A stretch of DNA of 64,000 nucleotides, from the NCBI GenBank assembly GCA_020636225.1, contig JACJYI010000006.1:206501-270500 (forward strand), written 5' to 3'. The DNA is from Lewinellaceae bacterium. Its GTDB lineage: Bacteria; Bacteroidota; Bacteroidia; Chitinophagales; Saprospiraceae. The notes beneath the pieces are model-generated. The model worked only from the letters and a program-made list of their open reading frames with translations. It did not search any database and was not told the DNA's origin. Position numbers and translations under genes: made by a program. Below are positions 53,468 through 61,411 of the stretch, in pieces. Numbering within the stretch: position 1 is the stretch's first letter; each line of letters opens with the position of its first letter.

Positions 53468-55639
53468 ATGCGTGTTTGGTTACTCCTTTTAGGATTGTTT
53501 GGTTTTGTGAATCTTCGGGCCCAGTTGGAGTATGCCGGCGGTCCCTTTGGTGCGTCCATCCTGCGGATGGCCCATGGAGACTCGGCAACGTATGTGACCA
53601 CCTTGCGCGGGGTATACAGGACGAAGGATCAGGGAGAGAACTGGCAAAGGTTGATCGACATTCCCATCAGTTCCAATCTGTATAATCCTCAACCTTTCGG
53701 CTTTACAAACGATTGGCCATTGGCTGCGCGGGACAGCCAGGTCATCGTGTGGTATTTTGGCGATGGGAAAAGCCACCTTCGATATTCCGGGGATTTCGGA
53801 ATGACATGGAAGGAGCCGGTGCTGCCACAGTACAAAGGAAAGTTGATCAAAGGAGATTTTGTTATTGGTGACTCCCTGATCTACATGTATAAGGACAGTC
53901 TGCTATTCTATTCCGGCAACAAGAAGTATTGGAACCTGAAAATCCTCCCAACAGACATCTTGGGAGTTCAAAGTGATCAGGACCATTGGCACTACTGGAC
54001 TTCGGATTCCATATACCGGTGTCTCCAGTTTCCGGATTCATGGGTCTCGTATCCAATGGAGATCCCTGATTTGATTCCAGGCACTCTGCGCATTGAAGAG
54101 GGAGTCATTTTTGCAATTTCTGATGAGCCCTGGCCAGTACCCAACAGCTTTTGGGTGGCCCCTTGTTTCGGTTGTGGTTTTGAAGAAAAGCCAGAGCTTT
54201 CTGGCGTTGAATCTTTTGATGTTTCAGTAATCGCAGATTCTGTGTTTTTATGGCCGAAGGTTTGGCCTGGGAAATCCATGTGGTTAGCCGGCTTGGATGT
54301 CGATGAATTTGTCAGAGATTCTCTTCGCACAACGCCTTTTGCATATCCCGGATTGACTTGGGGAGATGCCACATTGGAGACGGACGGAAGTTCATTATTT
54401 ATTACAACTTCGAATCGTTTTGATTATCCGACGCAAGATGAGCCCAGGAATTCCAAAGCGCTTTTGCGTTCGGATGACCACGGATTTACCTGGGTCGTCA
54501 AGGAGGAAGGGATTGATGAGCCCTGGATCAATGGCACGATGATGGACAGTTCAGGCGTGTATGTATGCACTGGAAATGGTCTGTTTTTTCAACCGGCAGG
54601 ATCGGATAGCTGGAGTGTCCTTGGTCCCAAGGAATGGTACACAGAATCCGTGGCATGGTTTGATGGAAAATTGTGGCGGGTGAGTTCGGGACCGAATGGC
54701 ATCCATGTGTACAGGTCAGCTGATCAGGGAATCACATGGGATCTGGATATGATGAATGTCTCCGGTGTATTTACATCGACATCCGGTGCATTGTTCTTAA
54801 AAGAAATGTTTGGTACGGTGTACAGAAAGAAAGCAGGAGAAGCCAACTGGGCGGATATCACTTCCAGTCTGCCGATATCAAATTCATTTTTTCAGCTTGT
54901 CGAGTATCAGGGAAGTGTGATCTGTTATCTTGGTGATGACGTGTATCGATCGGTTGATGCTGGTGATTCATGGGAGAAAATCTCTCTCCCGACCACATGG
55001 TGGGATCACCCCAATCGGCTTTTATCCATACATGATACGCTCTATTATATCGGTACATTTTCGATTCTGAACGATACAGTTCAATACCGGATTTACAGAT
55101 GGCAGGAGAGCAATTCAACCTGGGACCTTGTTTCAAATTCCCTGATCTTATCCGACGAAAATGAGTTTGAAATCTCCTCCTGGAAGATTTCTGGCCTCGC
55201 CATCCAGGATAACCAATGGGTATTGGGTATACGGGGTAAGGGGATATTTTACTCTCCGGACTATGGGGGAACGTGGACCAGGCTGGAACCGGAAGACGTT
55301 GGAATCAGCACTTACTCCCTGGGTATAGTCAATGATTGGTTCTATAATGTATCCCAACTGTTTGGCGCCTGGCGGATGGAGCTGACGACATCCGCTTGCT
55401 GTGCACCACCACAGGATGAGCATGTCAAGGTGTTTCCCAATCCGACGAATGGTCAGATCATGATCGAGGCAGAGGGTTTCAAGCGTTTGATTTTATTTGA
55501 TGCAATGGGCCGGATGCTCATGGATCAGCATCTGACCGACTCAAAACTGGATATATCCGAAGTGCCAAACGGCACCTACTTTATCCGGTTGATGGACCAT
55601 CAAGGCCGCTCAATACTCAAGCCGATCATTAAACTCTAG
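53468..55639 (+). CDS. T9SS-secreted Asp-box repeat protein
   Basis: A 723-aa secreted protein. The signal peptide starts at 53468 (MRVWLLLLGLFGFVNLRAQ); an upstream ATG at 53432 would add 12 residues. The body has at least six Asp-box/BNR-like repeats of the S-x-D-x-G-x-T/S-W type: TKDQGENWQ, YSGDFGMTWKE, SDDHGFTWVV, SADQGITWDL, SVDAGDSWEK and SPDYGGTWTR. Such repeats form beta-propellers, as in sialidases and sortilin-like proteins. The last 80 residues are a T9SS sorting domain (VKVFPNPTNGQIMIEAEG ... VPNGTYFIRL). Sialidase catalytic residues are not evident, so an adhesin or binding role is as likely. The gene is more AT-rich than the core. Confidence 0.88.
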   Translation: MRVWLLLLGLFGFVNLRAQLEYAGGPFGASILRMAHGDSATYVTTLRGVYRTKDQGENWQRLIDIPISSNLYNPQPFGFTNDWPLAARDSQVIVWYFGDGKSHLRYSGDFGMTWKEPVLPQYKGKLIKGDFVIGDSLIYMYKDSLLFYSGNKKYWNLKILPTDILGVQSDQDHWHYWTSDSIYRCLQFPDSWVSYPMEIPDLIPGTLRIEEGVIFAISDEPWPVPNSFWVAPCFGCGFEEKPELSGVESFDVSVIADSVFLWPKVWPGKSMWLAGLDVDEFVRDSLRTTPFAYPGLTWGDATLETDGSSLFITTSNRFDYPTQDEPRNSKALLRSDDHGFTWVVKEEGIDEPWINGTMMDSSGVYVCTGNGLFFQPAGSDSWSVLGPKEWYTESVAWFDGKLWRVSSGPNGIHVYRSADQGITWDLDMMNVSGVFTSTSGALFLKEMFGTVYRKKAGEANWADITSSLPISNSFFQLVEYQGSVICYLGDDVYRSVDAGDSWEKISLPTTWWDHPNRLLSIHDTLYYIGTFSILNDTVQYRIYRWQESNSTWDLVSNSLILSDENEFEISSWKISGLAIQDNQWVLGIRGKGIFYSPDYGGTWTRLEPEDVGISTYSLGIVNDWFYNVSQLFGAWRMELTTSACCAPPQDEHVKVFPNPTNGQIMIEAEGFKRLILFDAMGRMLMDQHLTDSKLDISEVPNGTYFIRLMDHQGRSILKPIIKL

Positions 55640-55788
55640 GTTTCATTGTTTTTGTCCTGTTCCTCGCTCCAGGCCTTGTCTGCCAACTTCCGCCATTTCT
55701 ATTGACCTGAATGAGGGAGGTGTTGAGTGGCAGAATCCATTTGTTAAACCTTCTTCGTCAAACGATGTCCAACCACAAACAAGTTCAA

Positions 55789-56724
55789 ATGATGAATCGA
55801 GTTAGAATCAGGTCCCTTGTGTTGTTCATGACGCTCATCACCTTGACAGCGGGCCTGGCAGGTTGCCAGAAGAAAGAGGACCCACCAGGCGGAGAGACCC
55901 CGGAAACGCCGGACCTGACCCATTTGCCATTTGGGGGTGTATCCCCGACGAATATCCTGATCCGCAACCAGGGCAGCCCGAATCCCGATTTCCTTTCCCT
56001 GTGGCTGTGTGGCCTTCCTCCGGATGGTGCCGGTGCGGACAATGCGGATGACTGGACCAATCCGGATGGCACCTGGGATTACACAAAGAAGCCGCAGGTG
56101 GAAGGCAATGTGACCTGGAATCATGTGTTTGACATCAGCCTGGACGGGAAGGGCAACCGGATCATCACGGGTAACAACCTGCCCAATCATCCCACCGGGA
56201 TCTTTCCCATCCAGAAAGGGACGGAGGCCTGGAACTATGACAAGAATCCCAACATCATCTCGGAACAGGTGGTCAACTATACCCTCCCTGCACTCCCGCA
56301 GGTCGCCAGCACACCCAACTGTGTGTTCTTTGGTCCGGCCGGGTTTTCCCTGACCGGAGCTGCCATCTATCACGGGGCGTCCACACTGGGAACGGATGCC
56401 GCCGCCCATGAGATGCTGGACCGCTTTGGCGGCCATACCGACGGCACGGAGAGATACCATTATCATTTTCCGGCCCAGGACCTCCAGGATCATATCCACC
56501 CGCATGAGCACGGTCATTCTGTCCTGATGGGGTACATGCTGGATGGTTTCGGGATCTACGGTCCCTATGGGGAGAACGGCGAACTGTTGACCTCGGCCGA
56601 CCTGGACGAGTGTCATGGCCATACTCATCCGGTCCTATGGGACGGGCAGATGATCGATCTGTACCATTACCATTGGACCTATGACTTCCCCTACAATATC
56701 GGATGCTTCAGGGGGACCCCTTGA
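55789..56724 (+). CDS. YHYH-domain lipoprotein
   Basis: A 311-aa lipoprotein. I start at 55789 because the signal sequence MNRVRIRSLVLFMTLITLTAGLAGC (lipobox LAGC) begins there; 55765 is an alternative. The C-terminal half has the YHYH signature twice: RYHYHFPAQDLQDHIHP and LYHYHWTYDFPYNIGC, with GHSVLMGYMLDGFGIYGPYG and CHGHTHPVLWDG between. This matches the YHYH-domain family of exported proteins, of unknown function; the dense histidines suggest metal binding. The N-terminal half (NFLSLWLCGLPPDGAGADN-like) is not assigned. Followed by a long hairpin. Confidence 0.85.
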   Translation: MMNRVRIRSLVLFMTLITLTAGLAGCQKKEDPPGGETPETPDLTHLPFGGVSPTNILIRNQGSPNPDFLSLWLCGLPPDGAGADNADDWTNPDGTWDYTKKPQVEGNVTWNHVFDISLDGKGNRIITGNNLPNHPTGIFPIQKGTEAWNYDKNPNIISEQVVNYTLPALPQVASTPNCVFFGPAGFSLTGAAIYHGASTLGTDAAAHEMLDRFGGHTDGTERYHYHFPAQDLQDHIHPHEHGHSVLMGYMLDGFGIYGPYGENGELLTSADLDECHGHTHPVLWDGQMIDLYHYHWTYDFPYNIGCFRGTP

Positions 56725-56748
56725 TGACGGACACACATGGACAGGCAA

Positions 56749-56785
56749 CCTCCAGGTCGTGCCGATCTGATGCACGACCTGGAGG
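56749..56785. terminator. Perfect 14-bp hairpin between convergent genes
   Basis: Arms at 56749-56762 and 56772-56785 with a 9-nt loop, 24 bp after the YHYH stop and 66 bp before the convergent SnoaL-like gene end. There is no T run. It probably serves as terminator or 3-prime stabiliser for both. Confidence 0.75.
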
Positions 56786-56851
56786 CCTTGTGTCACGGTT
56801 GGGATGATCCATTATCCCTGGCTGCCGAATCAGTTCGACTGGCCAGCCTGA

Positions 56852-57730
56852 TCAGAAACCGAACATGCCATTCTCGTTGGCCAATCCTTCGGTCGGGATG
56901 GGTTGGATCACGTCCCAATGTTCGACGGCCTTCCCGTTCTCAAAGCGGAACAGATCGTAGAAGACATTGGTGGTTCCGTTCCATTCCCCCTCGCTGACCG
57001 TCAGCACAAAATTGCCTTCTCCCAGCACCTTGTGAATGGTCGTATACTGAAACATGTTGTTCTGCGAAGTGAGGTACTCCACCGCTTGCACGATGCCCGC
57101 CAGGCCATCCTGGATATCGGGATTGTGTTGATGGTATTGTTCGGAGCTGATGTAGTCGGTCAACTTTTGCGGGTTCTTGCCCATCAGGATATCCTCGATC
57201 AGGCGTCGTGCCAGGGCCTTGTTTTCCTCGGTCTGGTCCAGGTCCGTCGCCTCAGTCGGGCCATCGGTCTGTGTTCTCCCATTGGCGGTCGTGGCTCTCA
57301 AGGCCGTCATGGCATCCCAGTGTTCGGCAACTTTTCCGTTCTCGTCGAGGCGGAGGATATCAAAGGACACCATCTCGTCGGCCCCGAATGCCCGGGCATT
57401 TCTCCAGACATTGTGCATGAAGATGAAGTTGCCATCCTGGAACATGCGGATGTTCTCAGCCGAGGTGCCGTTGGCCTTCAGAGTGGGCAACATTTGGATG
57501 AACGGTTCCAGCCCGGTGGGGATAAAGGGGTTGTGCTGGATGTAATCGGTGTTGGCCAGCTCACGCATGGTGGCTGGATCATTCTGAAGGGCGGCCCCCA
57601 GGAAGGTGCCTGCAATTTCCTTGTTACTCATGGTTGAATGGTTGGATTCGTGAAGACTGGTTGATGTTTTATCCGCGTCACAGGCCATGAAGAGACCTGT
57701 GGTCAGAAGAAGGGAAAGGAGTTGTCTCAT
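56852..57730 (-). CDS. Lipoprotein with two SnoaL/NTF2-like domains
   Basis: A 292-aa lipoprotein: signal sequence MRQLLSLLLTTGLFMAC with lipobox FMAC; start chosen at 57730. Two similar SnoaL-like (nuclear transport factor 2 fold) domains follow: about 45-140 (EIAGTFLGAALQNDPATMRELANTDYIQHNP, FDILRLDENGKVAEHWDAM) and 168-285 (ALARRLIEDILMGKNPQKLTDYISSEQYHQHNP, YDLFRFENGKAVEHWDVI). Each ends with the typical GKxxEHWD motif. SnoaL-like proteins bind small hydrophobic molecules, some are polyketide cyclases; the substrate here is unknown. It is transcribed divergently from the HxlR gene and shares with it an intergenic region with three operator-like sites. Confidence 0.88.
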   Translation of the reverse strand: MRQLLSLLLTTGLFMACDADKTSTSLHESNHSTMSNKEIAGTFLGAALQNDPATMRELANTDYIQHNPFIPTGLEPFIQMLPTLKANGTSAENIRMFQDGNFIFMHNVWRNARAFGADEMVSFDILRLDENGKVAEHWDAMTALRATTANGRTQTDGPTEATDLDQTEENKALARRLIEDILMGKNPQKLTDYISSEQYHQHNPDIQDGLAGIVQAVEYLTSQNNMFQYTTIHKVLGEGNFVLTVSEGEWNGTTNVFYDLFRFENGKAVEHWDVIQPIPTEGLANENGMFGF

Positions 57731-57745
57731 ACGGAAAGAATTTTT

Positions 57746-57825
57746 ACTTTTGTTATGCAAGCAAAGTTATGATATTGCTTTCAATATGCAAGCAATATTG
57801 ATAAAACTTTTGTTTTGCAAGTAAA
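57746..57825. promoter_or_regulatory. Operator-like region: three sites spaced about 30 bp
   Basis: TATGCAAGCAA occurs at 57754-57764 and 57785-57795 and a variant TTTGCAAGTAA at 57814-57824. The outer two belong to a 20-bp direct repeat (57746-57765 and 57806-57825, 17 of 20 identical). The middle one forms an inverted repeat, ATATTGCTT at 57772-57780 with AAGCAATAT at 57790-57798. All lie in the 115-bp gap between the SnoaL-like and HxlR genes. Probable binding sites for the HxlR regulator. Confidence 0.65.
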
Positions 57826-57845
57826 AATTAACATAGAGTGAACTG

Positions 57846-58286
57846 ATGCAACCGGATTTCCGATGTGATTGCCCCTTTACCTCCGCCCTTGATGTCCTGG
57901 GTGACAAGTGGATGCTGGTCATCATCAAGCAGATGTTGGTCGAGGGGAAGGAAACGTTCAAGGACTTCACCGAAAGCAGTGAGGCGATTGCCACCAACAT
58001 CCTGTCATCCAAGCTCAAGATGCTGGAGGCACTTGGCATGGTCATCAAAACCAAGCGGCCTGACAACAAGAAGACGAACCTCTACCTGCTGACCCCAAAG
58101 GGGTTGGCCCTGACACCCTTGCTGGTCGAGCTTGCGCTGTGGAGTGATGCGCACCTCAGGGCCATCCATCCGGGCATGGTCAATGGAGCGGATATGGACT
58201 TCCTGCGTCGAGACAAGCAGGCCTTTGCCCGTGCACTGGAGGATAAGTACCGCGAGAAGCTGGCGGCCATACCGCATCTCCCGTAA
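57846..58286 (+). CDS. HxlR-family transcriptional regulator
   Basis: A 146-aa winged helix protein. The HxlR signature is clear: DCPFTSALDVLGDKWMLVIIKQML at the N terminus (the Cys at this position is often redox- or ligand-sensing), then EGKETFKDFTESSEAIATNILSSKLKMLEALGMV as the recognition part and a wing with KTNLYLLTPKGLAL. HxlR proteins act as dimers and control adjacent genes, often for aldehyde, quinone or disulfide stress. The divergent SnoaL-like lipoprotein gene is the likely target, along with its own gene. The lipoprotein gene downstream starts 29 bp after the stop. Confidence 0.92.
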   Translation: MQPDFRCDCPFTSALDVLGDKWMLVIIKQMLVEGKETFKDFTESSEAIATNILSSKLKMLEALGMVIKTKRPDNKKTNLYLLTPKGLALTPLLVELALWSDAHLRAIHPGMVNGADMDFLRRDKQAFARALEDKYREKLAAIPHLP

Positions 58287-58315
58287 GTCATCATGTGACG
58301 CGAATCTGGAATGGA

Positions 58316-58726
58316 ATGAAACAATCGATACAAGCTCCAAATGGTATGATTCAGGCATTCAGTCTTTCCTTGAAAGGTGCATCATCGTTGGCCATGTGGA
58401 TCGTCTTGTTCATGCTCACCTCGTGCAGTCAGGGCAGCCAGGGCAGCCACGGCAGCCAAGCTTTTGAAGACCAGATCCGGAAGGATGTCAACGATCATGT
58501 TGCCACGGGCATTTGCGATAACATCCCCGCAGGATCAGTCATCCGGCGCGTGCACATTGCTTCGATCAGCCCCATGGAGGGCACCGGTCTCATCCGGGTG
58601 AAGGTGGAATTCGATGTAGAGAAAGGGGCATTTATCGATCATATCGTCCAATCCATGCTCTATGCACAGGAGGGGGAACGGTACATGCTGGAATCCATCA
58701 GTGGCTGTCGGTACGTCAAGCCATAA
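58316..58726 (+). CDS. Small lipoprotein of unknown function
   Basis: A 136-aa lipoprotein. The signal sequence includes AMWIVLFMLTSC (lipobox LTSC); start at 58316, with 58346 (126 aa) as an alternative that fits a normal-length signal peptide. Directly after the Cys comes SQGSQGSHGSQ, encoded by imperfect 9-bp repeats. The mature part (FEDQIRKDVNDHVATGICDNIPAGSVIRRV ...) is not recognised. It has two further Cys residues (ICDN, SGCRY) that might form a disulfide. It lies downstream of hxlR on the same strand and might be cotranscribed. Confidence 0.7.
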   Translation: MKQSIQAPNGMIQAFSLSLKGASSLAMWIVLFMLTSCSQGSQGSHGSQAFEDQIRKDVNDHVATGICDNIPAGSVIRRVHIASISPMEGTGLIRVKVEFDVEKGAFIDHIVQSMLYAQEGERYMLESISGCRYVKP

Positions 58727-59330
58727 CCATGATGCCTGAACCGGACGAACATCCCAGGATAACACGATGCGATGTCGTGGCGATAGCGAAGAAGAGACGA
58801 AGGGGAATCAGGTAGGTGGTTTCTTGCCACAAAGACACGAAGGGTCACAAAGACCTGGATGCCCGATATGACTCTGTGATACTCTGTGCCCTCTGTGGTG
58901 ATAGGAGACTGAGCGACGAAGAGACGGAGGGACGAATAGAAACCGGGTGCGTGGTTTTTGCCGCAAAGACACGAAGAGCACGAAGGGGGGAGGGAAACGC
59001 GAAGGCGCGAAGACGCAAAGTGGTTTATTCGTTACTGCCTGAGGCAGTCAGGTATTCGTTGAGGGGTTTAGCCATGATAGACACGAAGGGTCACAAAGAC
59101 CTGGATGCCCGATATGACTCTGTGATACTCTGTGTCCTCTGTGGTGAAATAAGACGCGGTTGAATGGATATCCAGAAATTCGTTGCTCCCAGACCCCGTG
59201 TTCTGGGGATCCGCGTCTCCATTGTTTCAACCACCCGGCCTTTGCGCGAAAGGCGGTACGACTGTCAACAATTCTCCGACCCGGTGCGATCCGGATGAAC
59301 CTAATGCGGTCGCGGAGGCAGTCATTTTCC
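58727..59330. repeat. Non-coding region with a 68-bp direct repeat of CACAAAGA/CTCTGTG type
   Basis: About 600 bp without a real gene. A 68-bp block at 58834-58901 is repeated at 59080-59147 with one mismatch. Around both are shorter degenerate pieces such as GCCACAAAGACACGAAG, GCCGCAAAGACACGAAG and GCGAAGGCGCGAAGACGCAAAG. ORFs here are by-products of the repeats. The stretch 59160-59330 holds a fragment with GCCTTTGCGCGAAAGG. Confidence 0.85.
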
Positions 59331-61394
59331 TCACCCCCGCCACTCAATCCCCACCACCCAGGTCCGGCCCGCGCTGACGGGAATGGTGCCGCTGCCGCTG
59401 TTGTGCTGCAGGCTGGCACCCGTATCCAGCACACCCGTCTGGCGGATGTTGAGGAGATTGCGCGCCCCCGCCTGGAGGCGCAGGCGCTGCTGGAAGAAGG
59501 ATTTGCCGAGCATCAGGTCGAGCAGGGTGAATCCGTCCTGCACCCGGCGGCGGATCACCGACCGACCGTTGTCCGACTCGGGATAGAAGGTCACCAACTG
59601 GTCGTAATAGCGACCCATGACACTGACCGAGGCCTGTGCCCTGGTCCACTGCCAGCTCAAGTCCCAACCGATCTCATTGGCCCAGGTCACTTCAGGTACA
59701 GCGGGGTCGTTCCCATGTTCGGGCTGCAGGTAGCCGTTGGCCATCCAGCTGGCTTGCAGGCTGAGGGCCTTCCAGTGGGATTTGCTCTGGACCTGGGCGC
59801 CGACATTGCGGAACCGGTCATAGTTGAAATACGCGAACTGCAGGGTAGTGGTATCGCCTCTGGCCGGCACCCGGACGCCGTCCTGGACATAGAATTCGTA
59901 GATATCGATGCGGTCGCGGACATCATTGTAAAATCCGGTCAGGCGGACCTGGGCTCCCCAATCCCGGGTATCCTTCTCCCAGTTGAGGGAGAGTTGGACG
60001 TTGTCGGAGGTCTCCGGGCGCAAGTCAGGATTGCCGAGGATGAAGTGGTTGGCATCGACGAACTCGAAGTAGAGCTCCTTGGCGGTCGGGGCCCGAAATC
60101 CCCTGGCCCAGGAGGCCCGGGCCGTCCATTGGGGGGCCAGCTGGCTGCGGACATGGAAGGATGGCACCACGGGGGAAGGGAATCGCTCGTTGTAGGTCCA
60201 GCGCATGCCCCCCTCGAGGTCCAGCCAGTCGACCGGCTCGAAGCGCAGGCTGCCGAACATGGCATAGTCCTCGATCCGGCTGTAGCCGGTCCGCTCCTCC
60301 CGCGGATCGATGATGCGATCACCCGAGGCGATATCCCAGCGGTTCTCGGTGCCGACCATGCCGTTCCACTTGCCGGGCAGGCGAGTGGCCAGGGTGGCGC
60401 GAAGGTGGAGGCCGGTCAGGTCGTTGGTATCCTGTTCGCCCAGGATGAGCTCGTCGGTACCCGCGGTCAGATCGGTACGCACCCGCTTCTTGATGCGGTC
60501 CCAGTGGTTGTAACTGCCGATCACTTCCGTGAACAGGCGCTCCTCCCGCCAGGTGCGGTTCCAGTGCAGGGTGTGGTCCTGTCGATTGGTGTAATAGGTA
60601 TCGTCAAAGGCGTAGGGCTTGAACTGGGGCCGGCGGATATCCCCCAGGTTGGTGATCACCTCCCGCATCAGGTTGAACCGATAGCGGATCGAGCCCTCCG
60701 GCGACAGGTTGTAGCGGGCCGTAGCCCCGGCATACCACTGGTCCTTGGGGTTCCACAGCTGGTCGCGACCGTCGGTGAGGCCGCCCCATCCGTCAAATCG
60801 CAGCCATCCTCCCTCGGCCCGGACCATCAGGTCGCGATTGACCCAGTGGCCGATGGAACCATCCACCCGGGTCTCACCGAGCGATTCATAACTGCTGCGA
60901 AGGCTGGTTTCCCATGATTTCACCTGCGAGGACTTGGTGATCAGGTTGATCACCCCGCCCAGGGCATCGGTGCCGTATTGCACCGACAGGGGGCCCTCGA
61001 CGATCTCCACCCGTTCGATCTGGTTGAGGGGCAGCTGGCCCAGGTCGACATTGCCGTTCATGCGCCCGATCACCGGGACACCGTCCAGCAGGATCTTGAT
61101 GCTCTGTCCGTCCTGTCCCTGCAGGCTGAGGGCGCTGCCCAGGATCATGTCCTGCCGGATCCGAATGCCGCCATCATAGGCCAGTACCTCGTCGAGGGTG
61201 GCAGAAAAGCGGCGGTCGATGGCCTGGCGGTCCAGTACCCGGATGGGATGGATGGCCGAGCGGACATCGGTGGGCGCGTATTGGGCGGTGACCACGATGT
61301 CCTCGAGATCCAGGTCCCAGGTGATGCTGTCCGCCAGGGGTTGTGCAGCCACAACACCGGACAGGAAGCAGAACAGGATGGTCAGACAGCGCAT
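59331..61394 (-). CDS. TonB-dependent outer-membrane receptor
   Basis: A 687-aa receptor. Signal peptide MRCLTILFCFLSGVVAAQ. A TonB-box-like LEDIVVTAQYAP follows at about residues 30-41. The plug domain spans about 45-150 (RQAIDRRFSATLDEVLAYDGGIRIRQ, LQGQDGQSIKILLDGVPVIG, IERVEIVEGPLSVQYGTDALGGVINLIT). The remainder is a 22-strand barrel ending GRTWVVGIEWRG. Size and plug resemble BtuB/heme/catecholate receptors; the substrate is inferred as heme or a metallophore because the upstream gene is HmuY-like. It starts 17 bp after that gene. It would be energised by one of the two TonB proteins in this window. Confidence 0.93.
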   Translation of the reverse strand: MRCLTILFCFLSGVVAAQPLADSITWDLDLEDIVVTAQYAPTDVRSAIHPIRVLDRQAIDRRFSATLDEVLAYDGGIRIRQDMILGSALSLQGQDGQSIKILLDGVPVIGRMNGNVDLGQLPLNQIERVEIVEGPLSVQYGTDALGGVINLITKSSQVKSWETSLRSSYESLGETRVDGSIGHWVNRDLMVRAEGGWLRFDGWGGLTDGRDQLWNPKDQWYAGATARYNLSPEGSIRYRFNLMREVITNLGDIRRPQFKPYAFDDTYYTNRQDHTLHWNRTWREERLFTEVIGSYNHWDRIKKRVRTDLTAGTDELILGEQDTNDLTGLHLRATLATRLPGKWNGMVGTENRWDIASGDRIIDPREERTGYSRIEDYAMFGSLRFEPVDWLDLEGGMRWTYNERFPSPVVPSFHVRSQLAPQWTARASWARGFRAPTAKELYFEFVDANHFILGNPDLRPETSDNVQLSLNWEKDTRDWGAQVRLTGFYNDVRDRIDIYEFYVQDGVRVPARGDTTTLQFAYFNYDRFRNVGAQVQSKSHWKALSLQASWMANGYLQPEHGNDPAVPEVTWANEIGWDLSWQWTRAQASVSVMGRYYDQLVTFYPESDNGRSVIRRRVQDGFTLLDLMLGKSFFQQRLRLQAGARNLLNIRQTGVLDTGASLQHNSGSGTIPVSAGRTWVVGIEWRG

Positions 61395-61411
61395 GGCGGT
61401 ATTCTCCTGGA

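Noticed and set aside
58816..59163. 115-codon plus-strand ORF upstream of the TonB-receptor gene end
   Set aside because: It consists almost wholly of the 68-bp direct repeat and related degenerate repeats (HKGHKDLDARYDSVILC occurs twice).
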